51,784 nt of DNA from Endozoicomonas acroporae (GTDB lineage: Bacteria; Pseudomonadota; Gammaproteobacteria; Pseudomonadales; Endozoicomonadaceae): NCBI RefSeq assembly GCF_002864045.1, contig NZ_PJPV01000080.1, positions 1 through 51,784 on the forward strand, given 5' to 3'. This document shows positions 1 to 10,088 of the stretch, piece after piece. A program made the translations under genes and the position numbers. Below the pieces are notes generated by a model. The model was not told where the DNA came from. It made no database searches and saw nothing but the letters and a program-made list of their open reading frames with translations. Within the stretch, counting starts at the first letter, position 1. Each line of letters begins with the position of its first letter.

Positions 1-1
1 G

Positions 2-136
2 GAAAAAGGTTACACGTTTGTTGCCCACCAACAGGAAGTTGGAACCGGTTATTTTGATGATATGACAACGGTTATCCAGGGTGGTCAGTCTTCAGTAACA
101 GCATTAACCGGCTCTACGGAAGAAGAGCAGTTCTAG
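2..136 (+). CDS. aceA: Isocitrate lyase, C-terminal fragment (window-edge partial)
   Basis: An open frame enters from the left edge and ends at TAG 134-136, giving the last 44 residues of a protein. The tail matches the end of gammaproteobacterial isocitrate lyase: a [15 protein letters not shown] stretch followed by [15 protein letters not shown], very close to the C-terminus of E. coli AceA. The enzyme cleaves isocitrate to glyoxylate and succinate in the glyoxylate bypass. The catalytic KKCGH region lies outside the window, so identification rests on the tail alone. The stop codon overlaps the first bases of a palindromic repeat, and an intrinsic terminator follows at 375-405. Confidence 0.88.
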   Translation, partial: EKGYTFVAHQQEVGTGYFDDMTTVIQGGQSSVTALTGSTEEEQF

Positions 137-360
137 GAGCCTGTCGGACTTAAGCGTCCGTCTAGGCGACCCCGTAGCGAGGATTGCGAGAAATTGAGGA
201 TAAAAATTTCTGCTTCTGAGGAGAATAGCGGGGCTATTTGACGAAGAAGCAGGAATTTTTAGACCAATTTATCGCAACCGCACGACTGCATGGATGCAGG
301 AGCTAGAGCAACGCAGGAGCAGTTGCCGCGTAGGACAGTCTTAAGTTCGACAGGCTCCTC
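134..360 (+). repeat. Palindromic repeat family A, copy 1 (about 227 bp)
   Basis: The ends are inverted copies of each other: AGGAGCCTGTCGGACTTAAG at 135-154 against the complement of 340-359, with one mismatch. The inside folds back on itself. TTGCGA near 184-189 pairs with TCGCAA near 282-287, CTGCTTCT pairs with AGAAGCAG, and the apex is the small hairpin AATAGC-GGG-GCTATT at 224-238. The apex and the TTGAGGATAAAAATT block are shared with copies at 9696-9877 and 30297-30464. No open reading frame is visible. The element starts inside the aceA stop codon. Confidence 0.88.
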
Positions 361-374
361 GAGCGTAAAAGCTT

Positions 375-405
375 GAGCCCCTGATGGATGACGGGGCTCA
401 TTTTT
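375..405 (+). terminator. Intrinsic terminator downstream of aceA
   Basis: Stem GAGCCCC (375-381) pairs with GGGGCTC (393-399) around an 11-nt loop and is followed by ATTTTT. It lies between the aceA-side repeat and the 3' end of the convergent hypothetical gene and would stop rightward transcription. The hypothetical gene's own stop codon falls in the T tract. Confidence 0.75.
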
Positions 406-1159
406 AGCGATGAAACATATCTCTGGCCAGTTCAGGATGCACTCTCTTTAGCGCGTCCTTAAAACTGAGAGCTGTTTTGTCCGGTGACTTCCTGAGCTTA
501 CTGGGCGTTGTTAACGTATCGAGAAGTGACCTGACTTTCGCTGACTTGTTACGTTTACGCTGGATACTCTTAAGCTCAGAACTGGAAATAGTAAGTTTAT
601 GCGCCAGGTTGTTTGTCAGTATTGTTATCTGATGAGCAAACAGGCCATCCACCGCTTTATCATAGTTCTCTACTAATTTTTGATAGTTTGACGACTCCGA
701 ATGTGCAGTGTGGTAAACAGTATTGCCACTTCCTGATAATTCGTTGTTCCGAAATTTATCATTGATTAATCGACGCAGGGCGGAACCATCCCCAAGGGTT
801 GTGTATTCGGAGCTCTTAAAAGAATCGAAATCCGCAAGGATTTCTGCTGTCTGCTGCTCTGCGTATGGCGTGCAGGGTTGTTGAGGGACAAACTTTTTAC
901 CAATGGCAGAGGGGGAAAAATTTCTTTCATGTATTGCCCTACGAAGTGCCTGCACATCTTTGAGTGTTGACTGTGTAGAATTAATAAAGTTATTTATATC
1001 ATAAAGAATCCAGACAGCACGCTGATATGCATAAGGCGAACTGAATTTCGAGTAAAAATCCTTTGCTGTTTTTGAGCTATTTCCTTTGCTTGCACCTGAA
1101 CCTTGATTAGCCCGTTCAGATGATACGAAGACAGGTACCCCGGGAATCTTCGGAAACAT
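404..1159 (-). CDS. Hypothetical protein with a duplicated internal segment
   Basis: 251 aa, of no family I recognise. The ATG is preceded by a GAAGGA ribosome site at suitable distance. There is no signal peptide or membrane segment; the C-terminal third is rich in Lys, Arg and Ser. Two segments look like copies of one unit: about residues 43-80, ending TLKDVQALRRAIHERNF, and about 99-136, ending TLGDGSALRRLINDKF, 56 residues apart. An ALRRLI-type helix loosely recalls the ELxxLI stretch in the N-terminal module of the BIR proteins at 36-41 kb, but I cannot establish homology. It is flanked by aceA and an amino-acid ammonia-lyase. It may be a lineage-specific accessory protein. Confidence 0.6.
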   Translation of the reverse strand: MFPKIPGVPVFVSSERANQGSGASKGNSSKTAKDFYSKFSSPYAYQRAVWILYDINNFINSTQSTLKDVQALRRAIHERNFSPSAIGKKFVPQQPCTPYAEQQTAEILADFDSFKSSEYTTLGDGSALRRLINDKFRNNELSGSGNTVYHTAHSESSNYQKLVENYDKAVDGLFAHQITILTNNLAHKLTISSSELKSIQRKRNKSAKVRSLLDTLTTPSKLRKSPDKTALSFKDALKRVHPELARDMFHR

Positions 1160-1389
1160 TCACACAATCCTTCAGATAATTATTATGACCTTACGTTTTA
1201 CATAGACTTGTTCTTTATGTATAAGTTCAATTTTTAAGTGATAACTGCCACAGCCCACGCTATCCCGGTGCCTGGGAAAACCACTCTGCACTGAACTTTT
1301 CAGACCTCACAGCCAATTTTGACTATCTTTTAAAGGCGATGGCAGCAGCAAAGCCAGTTTGCCTTTAATAAGTTAAAGATGTTGAGGTT

Positions 1390-2391
1390 ATGTCAGCAGT
1401 ACCCAATGTTAACCAGCTTCCTGATTATCTGAAGTTAAACCATGCTTTTCAGCAAATAAGAAACAATGTGCGCACCACCCCGCTGTTAAAATCCGATGTC
1501 TTGAGTGAACTGATCAGAGGGGAAGTGCTGATCAAGGCCGAGTCTCTGCAAATTACCGGAGCCTTTAAGTTCCGGGGGGCGTTCTACCGACTGTTAAATT
1601 TAACGGAGAGCCAGAAAAAACAAGGTGTTACAGCCTATTCTTCAGGAAATTTTGCAGCAGGCCTGTCAGCCGCTGGACAGCTTCTGGACATACCGGTCAG
1701 GCTGGTAATGCCCCATGATGCCCCAAAATCAAAAGTCAATAATGCCAGACGTTACGGCGCAGAGATCATTCTCTGCCAATGCAATAAACCGTCCAGGGAG
1801 GAAGCTGCCAGCGCTATGGCCAGGCAAATAGCCAAAGACCACAGCGCAGTGCTGCTGCACCCTTTCGATGACCACGAGATCATTATTGGCCAGGCATCTG
1901 TAGCGCTGGAGCTGCAGGAGCAGTTGGCGATGTCCGGGAAATCCTGTGATCACATTCTCTGCCCCGTTGGTGGTGGCAGCCTGGTGGCAGGATCAAGCCT
2001 GGTGTTTGGCAGCAACACCCAGGTATGGGCCGTTGAAGTGGATGGTTACCAGGGCATGGGCATCTCCCTTGAAAACGGCAGGCGCTCTCGAGCCAAAGGC
2101 CATATCCTGTGTGACTGTGATGCTTTACTGGCCCTTGAGCCCGGCATTGCCAACCTGGACATCGTTCTGCAAACCGGTGTCAGGGGTATAACAGTCAATC
2201 CGCAAAAATCCCATGACGCCATCAGGCTCGGTTTTCAGGAGATGAACCTGGTGCTGGAACCCAGCGGTGCGGTGGCCATTGCTGCGATTATGGATAACCC
2301 GGCACTGTTTGAAAATAAAACCGTAGTAGCGATTGGCAGTGGAGGTAACGTTGATCCGGATAAGTACGCTGCAATATTGGAGGCTGTCTGA
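1390..2391 (+). CDS. PLP-dependent threonine/serine ammonia-lyase family protein
   Basis: 333 aa of the fold type II PLP enzymes (threonine dehydratase, serine racemase, hydroxyaspartate ammonia-lyase). The Schiff-base lysine is K60 in GAFKFRGA, the SSGNFAAG loop is at about 84-91, and the glycine-rich phosphate-binding loop VGGGSLVAG is at about 193-201. The length suits the single-domain catabolic or biodegradative type. There is no C-terminal ACT-like regulatory domain, so it is not biosynthetic IlvA. The likely reaction is deamination of a hydroxy-amino acid to a 2-oxo acid. Exact substrate (Thr, Ser, threo-3-hydroxyaspartate) cannot be read from the sequence. A GAGG site precedes the ATG. 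It stands alone, convergent with pykF. Confidence 0.85.
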   Translation: MSAVPNVNQLPDYLKLNHAFQQIRNNVRTTPLLKSDVLSELIRGEVLIKAESLQITGAFKFRGAFYRLLNLTESQKKQGVTAYSSGNFAAGLSAAGQLLDIPVRLVMPHDAPKSKVNNARRYGAEIILCQCNKPSREEAASAMARQIAKDHSAVLLHPFDDHEIIIGQASVALELQEQLAMSGKSCDHILCPVGGGSLVAGSSLVFGSNTQVWAVEVDGYQGMGISLENGRRSRAKGHILCDCDALLALEPGIANLDIVLQTGVRGITVNPQKSHDAIRLGFQEMNLVLEPSGAVAIAAIMDNPALFENKTVVAIGSGGNVDPDKYAAILEAV

Positions 2392-2524
2392 GTATCCGAT
2401 TGACCGGCTGGTCGTTGGGCAGGCATAACTGGTGGAAATATATCCAATCTGTAGCAATGCTTGCCAGCCCTCCCCCGCAGTGGGAAGGACAGGCAAGAGG
2501 GTGTAACCAAAAAGAACTCAGATA

Positions 2525-3964
2525 TTAATCGATCACGTGCACAGAAGCAGTATTGGTAGTACCGGACTCAACCAGGGCACCGGAAACCATAACAACCAGA
2601 TCACCAGACTGAACAAAGTTGTGCTTCACCGCCAGCTCTTTACCCAGCTTGTAGAATGCATCGGTGTTTTCCTGCTGTGGTACCAGGCTGGTGGTCACCC
2701 CTTTGCTCAGACTGAGTTGGTTAGCGGTCTTCTCGGAAGAAGTCAGCGCCAGAATCTGGGCTTTAGGGAAGAACTTACGCAGAGAACGTGCAGACTTACC
2801 CTGCTCAGTGGCAACGATAATCAGCTTGGCAGCCAGAATATCTGCCGTCTTGACCGCACCACGGCAGACCGCCTGGGTGATACTGCGATAATTGTCGATC
2901 TCGGCATCGAACTCTTCAACACGCAGTTCCATGCTGCCATCCGTGCTGTTACAGATGGTTGCCATGACCGCCACAGATTCTGCCGGGTACTTACCTTTGG
3001 CGCTCTCACCGGAGAGCATAACGGCATCGGTGCCGTCCAGAATAGCGTTTGCTACGTCACCGGCTTCTGCACGGGTTGGACGAGGATTCTTGATCATCGA
3101 ATCCAGCATCTGGGTAGCCGTGATAACCGGCTTACGGGCATGGTTACACTTGTTGATCATCATCTTCTGGGCAAAGATCACCTGATCAACCGGGATTTCT
3201 ACACCCAGGTCACCACGGGCCACCATGATGGCATCAGAAACAGCCAGAATGTCGTCGAAGTTATCAACGCCTTCCTGGTTCTCGATCTTGGAAATGATCT
3301 GGATTTCCTTACCACCGTTGGCATCCAGCAGTTCACGGATCTCGTTAACGTCGCTGGCTTTACGAATAAAGGAAGCCGCTACAAAATCAACGCCCTGCTC
3401 ACAACCAAAGACCAGGTCAGCCTTATCCTTTTCTGACAGGGCTGGCAGGTTAACTTTAACACCAGGCAGGTTTACGCCTTTGTTTTCACCCAGTTCACCG
3501 TTGTTCTTGACTTCACAGACGATTTCCTGAGCCTTGACTTCTTTTACCGTCAGTTCAATCAGGCCATCGTCCAGCAGAACTGTGTTACCTGGCTTCAGGT
3601 CAGCAGTCAGTCCGGCGTAGGTAACCGCTACACGCGTGCTGTCACCAATAACAGACGTGTCGGTAGTCAGAGTAAATTCCTGTCCTGCGCTCAGCATGAC
3701 GTCGTCGCCATTGTGCAGTTTAACAGTTCGGATTTCAGGGCCTTTTGTGTCCAGAAGAATGGCAACACGCTTACCGGTTTCAGCCATGACTTCTCGCAGA
3801 CGGGCAATACGGGCACCATGCTCGTCAAAGTCACCATGAGAGAAATTCAGTCGCATCACATTCATGCCATTGTCGACCAGTTTGGTCAGCATCTCATGGG
3901 ATTCAGACTTTGGGCCGATGGTACAGACGATCTTAGTCTTTCTCACTGGAGTTTTCTCCGTCAT
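2525..3964 (-). CDS. pykF: Pyruvate kinase, type I
   Basis: 479 aa. It converts phosphoenolpyruvate and ADP to pyruvate and ATP, the last step of glycolysis. The sequence follows E. coli PykF nearly throughout: [14 protein letters not shown] at the start, [11 protein letters not shown], the [12 protein letters not shown] loop, the signature [22 protein letters not shown], and [18 protein letters not shown]. It ends [11 protein letters not shown] as PykF does. The C-terminal allosteric domain is complete. The start codon has no good Shine-Dalgarno sequence, and a hairpin of repeat family A sits 13-44 nt upstream in the leader (3977-4008). ppsA nearby catalyses the opposite direction of PEP-pyruvate exchange. 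Confidence 0.96.
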   Translation of the reverse strand: MTEKTPVRKTKIVCTIGPKSESHEMLTKLVDNGMNVMRLNFSHGDFDEHGARIARLREVMAETGKRVAILLDTKGPEIRTVKLHNGDDVMLSAGQEFTLTTDTSVIGDSTRVAVTYAGLTADLKPGNTVLLDDGLIELTVKEVKAQEIVCEVKNNGELGENKGVNLPGVKVNLPALSEKDKADLVFGCEQGVDFVAASFIRKASDVNEIRELLDANGGKEIQIISKIENQEGVDNFDDILAVSDAIMVARGDLGVEIPVDQVIFAQKMMINKCNHARKPVITATQMLDSMIKNPRPTRAEAGDVANAILDGTDAVMLSGESAKGKYPAESVAVMATICNSTDGSMELRVEEFDAEIDNYRSITQAVCRGAVKTADILAAKLIIVATEQGKSARSLRKFFPKAQILALTSSEKTANQLSLSKGVTTSLVPQQENTDAFYKLGKELAVKHNFVQSGDLVVMVSGALVESGTTNTASVHVID

Positions 3965-3976
3965 AGGGATTTTCCG

Positions 3977-4008
3977 GGAGCCTGTCGGGCTTAAGTCTGA
4001 CAGGCTCC
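3977..4008. repeat. Collapsed family A repeat: paired ends only, in the pykF leader
   Basis: GGAGCCTGTC (3977-3986) pairs perfectly with GACAGGCTCC (3999-4008), with a GGCTTAAGTCT core between. These are the two ends seen in family A copy 1 (AGGAGCCTGTCG...ACTTAAG) with the whole interior missing. It lies 13 nt upstream of the pykF start and should form a hairpin in the pykF mRNA leader. Confidence 0.75.
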
Positions 4009-4292
4009 AAGTGTGATTGACGGTCAGGTATACGAAGTCCCGACACTTTGGTGGGTGCGGATACTACCGCAAAAAAGAAAGAAAACCTTGGCCTTTTTAC
4101 AATAAATCCGTTGTTTTAGATCAGTATTTTCCGAAAATATGTTTAATTAATCGCCAACCATAATAACTTATGAAAATGCTTGTGAAACACTGACTTATTA
4201 TAGAAAGATTCGTTATTTATGAAGGCTTGGGATTGCCCTGCTTCCACAATGCCAGGATCGAAAGAAACAGGACCAGGAAGCTGATCTAAAAA
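4009..4292. other. Intergenic region upstream of pykF
   Basis: With the hairpin at 3977-4008 this forms a 328-bp gap between the start of pykF and the end of rraA. It is AT-rich around 4080-4220 and presumably holds the pykF promoter. I see no gene, convincing operator or terminator; rraA has no obvious hairpin after its stop. Confidence 0.5.
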
Positions 4293-4772
4293 TCAAACCA
4301 GTCGTTCAGCAGAAACGACAATCCCGTTCAAATCGGCATACAGGAAATGGCCGGGAATGAAGTCCACGCCATGAAACCGAACAACAATATCGACCTCTCC
4401 CTGCCCTTTTTTATCCGTTTTCATCGGGTGTACAGCAAGCGCCTGAACCCCCAGCGGCAGTTGTGAAATCACTTCAACATCACGAATACAGCCATAAACA
4501 ATAATACCCTGCCAGCCATTGCTTACGGCCTGTTCTGCCAGCATATCACCCAACAAGGCCCTTCTCAGGGAACCGCCGCCATCAACAACCAGCACTTTAC
4601 CGTGACCGTCACTGAACACCTGCTCCCGAACCCTGGAATTATCTTCATGGCATTTAATGGTGACAATTTCGCCACCAAAAATATCCCTGCCACCAAAGCT
4701 GTTAAAACCCGGGTCAACGACCTGAAGGTTTCCCGGGAAATCATCACACAAATCGGGGGTGGTAAAACTCAT
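4293..4772 (-). CDS. rraA: Regulator of ribonuclease activity A
   Basis: 159 aa, the usual RraA length. RraA binds the C-terminal scaffold of RNase E and inhibits the degradosome, globally affecting mRNA decay. The family hallmarks are present: [19 protein letters not shown] at the start, [18 protein letters not shown], and [14 protein letters not shown]. The fold resembles the aldolase/RraA superfamily, but family members of this length and sequence act as RNase E inhibitors. GGGAGA precedes the ATG by 7 nt. It reads in the same direction as pykF but is separated by 328 bp, so it is probably independently transcribed. Confidence 0.93.
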   Translation of the reverse strand: MSFTTPDLCDDFPGNLQVVDPGFNSFGGRDIFGGEIVTIKCHEDNSRVREQVFSDGHGKVLVVDGGGSLRRALLGDMLAEQAVSNGWQGIIVYGCIRDVEVISQLPLGVQALAVHPMKTDKKGQGEVDIVVRFHGVDFIPGHFLYADLNGIVVSAERLV

Positions 4773-5102
4773 TATTATTCTCCCATGACCATTCAGACTG
4801 GCATGATAACCAAAAACAACACCGAGAAAAGCTTTTCCTCTGTGAAATGCGGATTACTTCTCTACCAATTAAATGCCACACCATAAACGTGCAATGCCCG
4901 CTATCGTTCGGCATTTTCCCGGTGGTTTTATCAACCTGAACTAAAAACTCAGCGCAGGAACTTTTGCCAGACTCAGCAATCTAAAGTTCAGTTCCTGAAT
5001 GCTCAGACAGTTAATAGCAGGATGGGACAAAGATCCAAAAGATGCTACTGATCAATGGTCGTATAAATAAACCATCTATGAGCCAATCAGGCAGGAGTTA
5101 TC
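4773..5102. other. Divergent promoter region between rraA and the WD40-like gene
   Basis: 330 bp between two divergently read genes. Apart from ribosome sites at each end (GGGAGA for rraA; AGGAG at about 5094-5098 for the WD40-like gene) I see nothing definite: no repeat, hairpin terminator or RNA gene. Confidence 0.45.
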
Positions 5103-7238
5103 ATGCAACCAATAGCGCAGAGTAGTCTCAGAAGTATAGATGGAAGCGGTTTGAAAAAAGATGAAGAGGCGTTAATAAACGGCCTGAAGCCAATATCCGG
5201 GTTAGTGGCTAACTATAATAAACGTATCAGAGAGGCCTCTGAACAGGATCAGGATCAATCATTCAAACGACTGAAACGGCATTTACCATCCGAATGGACG
5301 ACCAGCATAGATATAGATATTGAGAATCGTAAGCTGGAAATTGTCGGGCTGCATTTTTCCACGAATCGTTTATCACCAGGCACCACATCGCAACAGCCTG
5401 GTATCAGCACGATACAGTGCGATAGTCGTATTGAGCCAGGCAGTATTGACCCAGCGACGAGTGAAATTTTTCAATGCCAGACCAATTATCTTAAGTTCCA
5501 AATGAAGGCCCACTTCGGTTGTTATATTGTTCAAACCTGTTTCAGCCCTTCGGGTAAGCACCTCTTCATCAGTGGTTGCGACAGTTTGAAAGATCATAGC
5601 CTGGTAAGCTGGCGACAAGACGCGGATGGTAACTGGTTGGAGAACAGCAGGAGCAGGGTTGGGGCCCAGAATATTATTCCCCAGCTTAACCGGTCGGAAA
5701 ACACGCTTCTGACTTGCTGTAGCCAGGATGGCAAGGTCAAGGTGAGTACACTCAATAGTGATGGCCGTTGGGTGGAGTCGCGGGTGCTTGAGCACACGCC
5801 ACTTGCAGGTGGCTACGAGCCAGTGATGGCAAGCTTCAACCCGGTGCAGGACAAGATTATGACCTACGATCAGCGCGCCGGCAGAATCAACGTTTTGCGA
5901 TTGGATGGCAGCCGGTGGACTCTGCTAGACCAGCCAGTAAAGATCAGGCAAAGTGGGCCAAGAGCACTGAATTTCGTCCCCACGAATACTTTTTTAATGA
6001 CTCAAAATGTTGAAAAAGCGACCATCTGGCACCTTAATGATCAGCGCAACTGTATTATTCCTAAATTTGTCAAGGAGTGCGACCGTGTAATTTCTGATTG
6101 CCAGTTGAGTAGGGATGAGAGTCATGCCCTTGTCCTCCTGGATAACCGGGTGTTCTTCCTGGCTCACGATGCCTACGGCAAATGGTCGCAGGTCGGAGAG
6201 GTTCATCATTCTGAGCAACCCGTAGAAATTCACCAGGGCGTTAGAGGGCCCAACCGTATTTGCTCAGCCTCCTTCAATCCCTCAGGGAAATTTGCACTTA
6301 CCCGTGATTTAGCCAGGAAAACTAAAATTTCCGGTTATGACGTTAATGCTGACTATGTAGAAAAAATAGAGATCCCGAGTTGTGATAATGTCAGCTTCAG
6401 CACCTCCGGGTACAAAGTACTGGCCGACTTCGGTGGTGGCTCCTTTAAAATCTGGGGTTGCGGTTTTACAGGCAATCTGAACAAACCCCAAACCCTTGAG
6501 CACACCGGCAGTGACAGAGTTATCTTCAGTCGATCAGAAAAACAGCTCCTGAGCTATGGCAATGAAACGAATTACGCTTGCATTTGGGGTGATGACAGGG
6601 AAGGTAACCTGATTGAGAAAGCACGGGTATATCATCAGGGTGGGATTATCATTGCTCACTTCAATGTTAAGGAAGACAGTGTACTGACCGTCGGTCATGA
6701 TTGCACTGTGAAAATTCAGGGGCTTGACACAGATGGTGAATGGCTGGAGCAGCTGGAGGTTAAGCATCAAAAACCAATTGATGTTGCCCAATTTTCCCGA
6801 TCAGGCCGTCTGGCATTTTCCGTTAGCCAGGACAGTACCGCCTGCATCATGGGGCGAGACGAAAAGGGCAAATGGACACAACAGGCATTGACAAAACCTG
6901 GTCCCTATTTGATCAAATTCGCCCAGTTTAATAAATTGGAGAACCATTTCCTGATCTTTGGCAAAGATTCCAAAGATCATGACAAGCCGGGCTTTGTGCA
7001 ACTCTGGAGTATCGGTGATGATGGAAAATGGGCAGAAAGAGAGATGATAAAACTGGATCATCCCGTTAAAGTGGCCGATTTTAGCCCCGATGGTGGTCAT
7101 TTAATAATCCACTGCAAAAAGAACCCCGGGGGGGTACCCAAAGGGGACACAGTACTTCTCTGGAAGATTCCTGTCAGCCCCCCAGGGCAATCTTTGCACA
7201 CCCCCTCACAGGGACTATCAAGTCATTCCGCCAGATAG
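5103..7238 (+). CDS. WD40-like repeat protein, eukaryote-like
   Basis: 711 aa. The N-terminal ~80 residues are polar with an [10 protein letters not shown] segment; no signal peptide or F-box is visible. From about residue 130 onward the protein is built of ~40-residue repeats of the form H..V..A.FS..G..LL....D...KIWG.D.DG.W.E, for example around [21 protein letters not shown] and [11 protein letters not shown]. This is a degenerate beta-propeller pattern, enough for one or two propellers. The same repeat style occurs in the F-box protein at 14642-16597. Such proteins are protein-protein scaffolds; the partner is unknown. A good AGGAG site precedes the ATG. Its 3' end overlaps the convergent ppsA by 16 bp. 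Confidence 0.82.
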   Translation: MQPIAQSSLRSIDGSGLKKDEEALINGLKPISGLVANYNKRIREASEQDQDQSFKRLKRHLPSEWTTSIDIDIENRKLEIVGLHFSTNRLSPGTTSQQPGISTIQCDSRIEPGSIDPATSEIFQCQTNYLKFQMKAHFGCYIVQTCFSPSGKHLFISGCDSLKDHSLVSWRQDADGNWLENSRSRVGAQNIIPQLNRSENTLLTCCSQDGKVKVSTLNSDGRWVESRVLEHTPLAGGYEPVMASFNPVQDKIMTYDQRAGRINVLRLDGSRWTLLDQPVKIRQSGPRALNFVPTNTFLMTQNVEKATIWHLNDQRNCIIPKFVKECDRVISDCQLSRDESHALVLLDNRVFFLAHDAYGKWSQVGEVHHSEQPVEIHQGVRGPNRICSASFNPSGKFALTRDLARKTKISGYDVNADYVEKIEIPSCDNVSFSTSGYKVLADFGGGSFKIWGCGFTGNLNKPQTLEHTGSDRVIFSRSEKQLLSYGNETNYACIWGDDREGNLIEKARVYHQGGIIIAHFNVKEDSVLTVGHDCTVKIQGLDTDGEWLEQLEVKHQKPIDVAQFSRSGRLAFSVSQDSTACIMGRDEKGKWTQQALTKPGPYLIKFAQFNKLENHFLIFGKDSKDHDKPGFVQLWSIGDDGKWAEREMIKLDHPVKVADFSPDGGHLIIHCKKNPGGVPKGDTVLLWKIPVSPPGQSLHTPSQGLSSHSAR

Positions 7239-9610
7239 AGCCAGGTTTCCAGAACCGAATCGGGGTTCAGGGAAACGGTATTAATACCCTCTTCCATCAA
7301 CCAGCGGGCAAAGTCAGGATGATCACTGGGCCCCTGGCCGCAAATACCGATGTATTTACCCTGTCGGCGACAGGCCTGAATCGCCATGGACAACAACTGC
7401 TTGACGGCGGTATTGCGCTCATCAAAAAGATGGGCAATCAAGCCGGAATCCCGATCAAGCCCCAGGGCCAGCTGAGTCATATCGTTGGAACCAATGGAGA
7501 AGCCATCAAAATATTCCAGGAACTCATCAGCCAGCAGCGCATTGGATGGCAGTTCGCACATCATAATGATCTTCAGGCCATGTTCACCACGACGAAGTCC
7601 AAAGTCAGACATAATGTTGATGACCTGACGGGCTTCATCCGGCGTTCGGACGAATGGCACCATCAGTTCAACATTGGCCAGGCCGAACTCGTCCCTGACC
7701 CGCTTCATGGCCCGGCATTCAAGCTCAAAACAGTCCCTGAAGGATTCCGAGATATAGCGGGAAGCGCCACGAAAGCCCAGCATCGGGTTCTCTTCATGGG
7801 GCTCATAGATCTTGCCGCCAATCAGGTTGGCATATTCGTTAGACTTGAAGTCTGAGAGCCGGACAATAACTTTTTCCGGGGCAAAAGCGGCTGCAATAGA
7901 AGCGACGCCTTCAACCAGTTTTTCAACGTAAAAGTCAACGGGATTGCCATAGCCCGCCATTCGCTCATCAATCTGCTGTCTGACGGCATCGGGTACGCTG
8001 TCCGGATTAGTTTGATAGTTCAGCAAAGCCTTGGGATGAACACCGATCATCTTGTTGATAATAAATTCCAGTCGAGCAAGCCCCACCCCCGAATTGGGCA
8101 GTCGGGAGAAACTGAAAGCCCGGTCAGGATTCCCCACATTCATCATAATCCTGAAGGGCAACTCAGGCATTTGATCCAGATCTTTCTTCTGGTGCTCAAA
8201 CGGCAACTCACCCTGATAAATAAAGCCGGTATCCCCTTCGGCACAGGAAACCGTTACCGCCTGACCATCTTGCAGTCGGCATGTAGCGTCACCACACCCG
8301 ACCACTGCTGGAATACCCAGCTCTCGGGCGATAATAGCGGCATGACAGGTGCGCCCACCCCGGTTGGTGACAATGGCTGAAGCCCGTTTCATAACCGGTT
8401 CCCAGTCCGGATCGGTCATATCGGTAACCAGTACATCGCCATCCTGAACCCGGTCCATATCCGCCAGATCATCCACCAGACAGACACGCCCCTGACCAAT
8501 GCGCTGGCCAATACTGCGGCCTTCTGCCAGAACATTACCCTGTTGCAACAGGCGATAACGTTCCAGCGTCCTGGACTCAGTTCGACTTTGTACTGTCTCA
8601 GGCCGGGCCTGAACCACATAGAGCTGCTGGTCATCGCCATCTTTGGCCCACTCGATGTCCATGGGTCGGCCGTAATGGGCTTCAATGGCCATGGCCTGAC
8701 GGGCCAGTTCCAGCACATCAGCATCATTGATGGAGAACTGCTGGCGCTTTTCAAGGTCAACGTCCACGGTTTGCACCGATCTTCCGGTCTCTGGGGCATC
8801 ACCATAAACCATCTGAATCGCCTTGCTGCCCATATTTCGCCTTAGGATGGCAGAGCGCCCTGCTTCAAGTGCGGGCTTGTAAACATAAAATTCATCCGGG
8901 TTTACTGCCCCCTGAACCACGGTCTCTCCCAAGCCATAGGAGGAGGTGATAAATACCGCATCGCGGAAACCCGACTCGGTATCCAGAGTAAACATCACCC
9001 CGGCAGCCCCCGTTTCACTGCGTACCATCCGCTGAATTCCGGCCGACAGCGCCACATCCCGATGGTCAAAGCCCTGATGCTCACGGTATGAAATAGCACG
9101 ATCATTAAAGAGAGAGGCAAAAACTTCCCGAACCGCTCGCAGAACATTCTGTGCACCACGGATATTCAGAAAGGTTTCCTGCTGCCCGGCAAAGGAGGCA
9201 TCGGGCAAGTCTTCCGCCGTTGCCGATGACCGCACTGCCACAGCCAGATCCTCCTGATCACCACAGAGTTCACGGTAGCTGTTGACAATGGCCTGTTCAA
9301 ATTCGGGTCGGAATGGTTCATCCATAATCCATTGGCGAATATTGGCACCCGCCTGGGTTAGCTGCTGAATATCATCAATATCCAGTTCATCCAGCAGGGT
9401 ATGAATACGATCATACAACCCTGAGCCATCCAGAAAGTCTCGATAGGCCTCTGCCGTGGTGGCAAAGCCACCGGGTACACGAACCCCTGCCCTGCCAAGA
9501 TGGCTGAGCATTTCTCCCAGCGAGGCGTTTTTACCACCAACCCGCTCTACATCACTATTGCCCAGGGCATCCAGGCCCACGACAAACTCTGGTAAAGATG
9601 AACTGTTCAA
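7223..9610 (-). CDS. ppsA: Phosphoenolpyruvate synthase
   Basis: Converts pyruvate, ATP and water to PEP, AMP and phosphate for gluconeogenesis. Domain order is as in E. coli PpsA: an N-terminal ATP-binding domain ([13 protein letters not shown], then [19 protein letters not shown]), the phosphohistidine swivel domain ([15 protein letters not shown], His about 423), and the C-terminal PEP/pyruvate barrel ([17 protein letters not shown] and the CGQGPSD loop). I chose the TTG at 9608-9610 (795 aa) because CAGGAG lies 7 nt upstream of it. The frame is open to another TTG at 9634 (803 aa), but that lacks a ribosome site. ppsR is divergent, with a family A repeat between the two. Confidence 0.95.
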   Translation of the reverse strand: MNSSSLPEFVVGLDALGNSDVERVGGKNASLGEMLSHLGRAGVRVPGGFATTAEAYRDFLDGSGLYDRIHTLLDELDIDDIQQLTQAGANIRQWIMDEPFRPEFEQAIVNSYRELCGDQEDLAVAVRSSATAEDLPDASFAGQQETFLNIRGAQNVLRAVREVFASLFNDRAISYREHQGFDHRDVALSAGIQRMVRSETGAAGVMFTLDTESGFRDAVFITSSYGLGETVVQGAVNPDEFYVYKPALEAGRSAILRRNMGSKAIQMVYGDAPETGRSVQTVDVDLEKRQQFSINDADVLELARQAMAIEAHYGRPMDIEWAKDGDDQQLYVVQARPETVQSRTESRTLERYRLLQQGNVLAEGRSIGQRIGQGRVCLVDDLADMDRVQDGDVLVTDMTDPDWEPVMKRASAIVTNRGGRTCHAAIIARELGIPAVVGCGDATCRLQDGQAVTVSCAEGDTGFIYQGELPFEHQKKDLDQMPELPFRIMMNVGNPDRAFSFSRLPNSGVGLARLEFIINKMIGVHPKALLNYQTNPDSVPDAVRQQIDERMAGYGNPVDFYVEKLVEGVASIAAAFAPEKVIVRLSDFKSNEYANLIGGKIYEPHEENPMLGFRGASRYISESFRDCFELECRAMKRVRDEFGLANVELMVPFVRTPDEARQVINIMSDFGLRRGEHGLKIIMMCELPSNALLADEFLEYFDGFSIGSNDMTQLALGLDRDSGLIAHLFDERNTAVKQLLSMAIQACRRQGKYIGICGQGPSDHPDFARWLMEEGINTVSLNPDSVLETWLYLAE

Positions 9611-10088
9611 GCCACTCTCCTGCCTGTACTTCAAAGGATTACCATGGGTTTCACCGTTGAGAATGCACCGATCCTGCTGTCAGAGTTCCACTCTGCCAGG
9701 AGGCTGACCGAGAATAGCGCCCGTCTAGGCGACCCCGTAGCGAGGATGGCAGAAAATTGAGGATAAAAATTCGGTTTTGTGAGGCGAATAGCGGGGCTAT
9801 TTGCCGAACAAAAGCGGATTTTTAGACCAATTTGCTGCCACCGCAGTAGGGCAGTCTATTCTCGGTTAGCCTCCTGGTGGGCTACCAAGCCATAAATAAA
9901 GCTGTCATAGTACTGCTAATAAGACGACACCGGTTATCTCATTGGGAAGAATTCGGTATAGTTTGTTAGATAATGTTATTAATTGGAAGATTTTTTTACT
10001 TTGGATCACATTATTTTGATCTATCTGTACCAGAAAACAGTGATCTCAAGCTATTAACCTCGGAATTTATGCTTCTGGAGTCGATAAA
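9611..10088. promoter_or_regulatory. Divergent ppsA/ppsR control region
   Basis: 478 bp between the starts of ppsA and ppsR, so both promoters should lie here. A family A palindrome occupies 9696-9877. The remaining part, 9878-10088, is AT-rich and should hold the ppsR promoter. GGAG 8 nt before the ppsR ATG is its ribosome site. No operator can be assigned by eye. Confidence 0.5.
9696..9877 (+). repeat. Palindromic repeat family A, copy 2 (182 bp)
   Basis: The ends CCAGGAGGCTGACCGAGAAT and the complement of the segment ending at 9877 are inverted copies. Inside, GGCAG pairs with CTGCC and AAAATT with AATTT, and the apex is AATAGC-GGG-GCTATT. The sequence is nearly the same as copy 3 (30297-30464, opposite orientation), which lacks a short CGTCTAGGCGACC-like segment, and more distant from copy 1. 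It lies between ppsA and ppsR and could separate or influence both leaders. Confidence 0.9.

Noticed and set aside
2537..3994. Several long plus-strand frames opposite pykF
   Set aside because: They are antisense shadows of a highly conserved gene and show no family resemblance.
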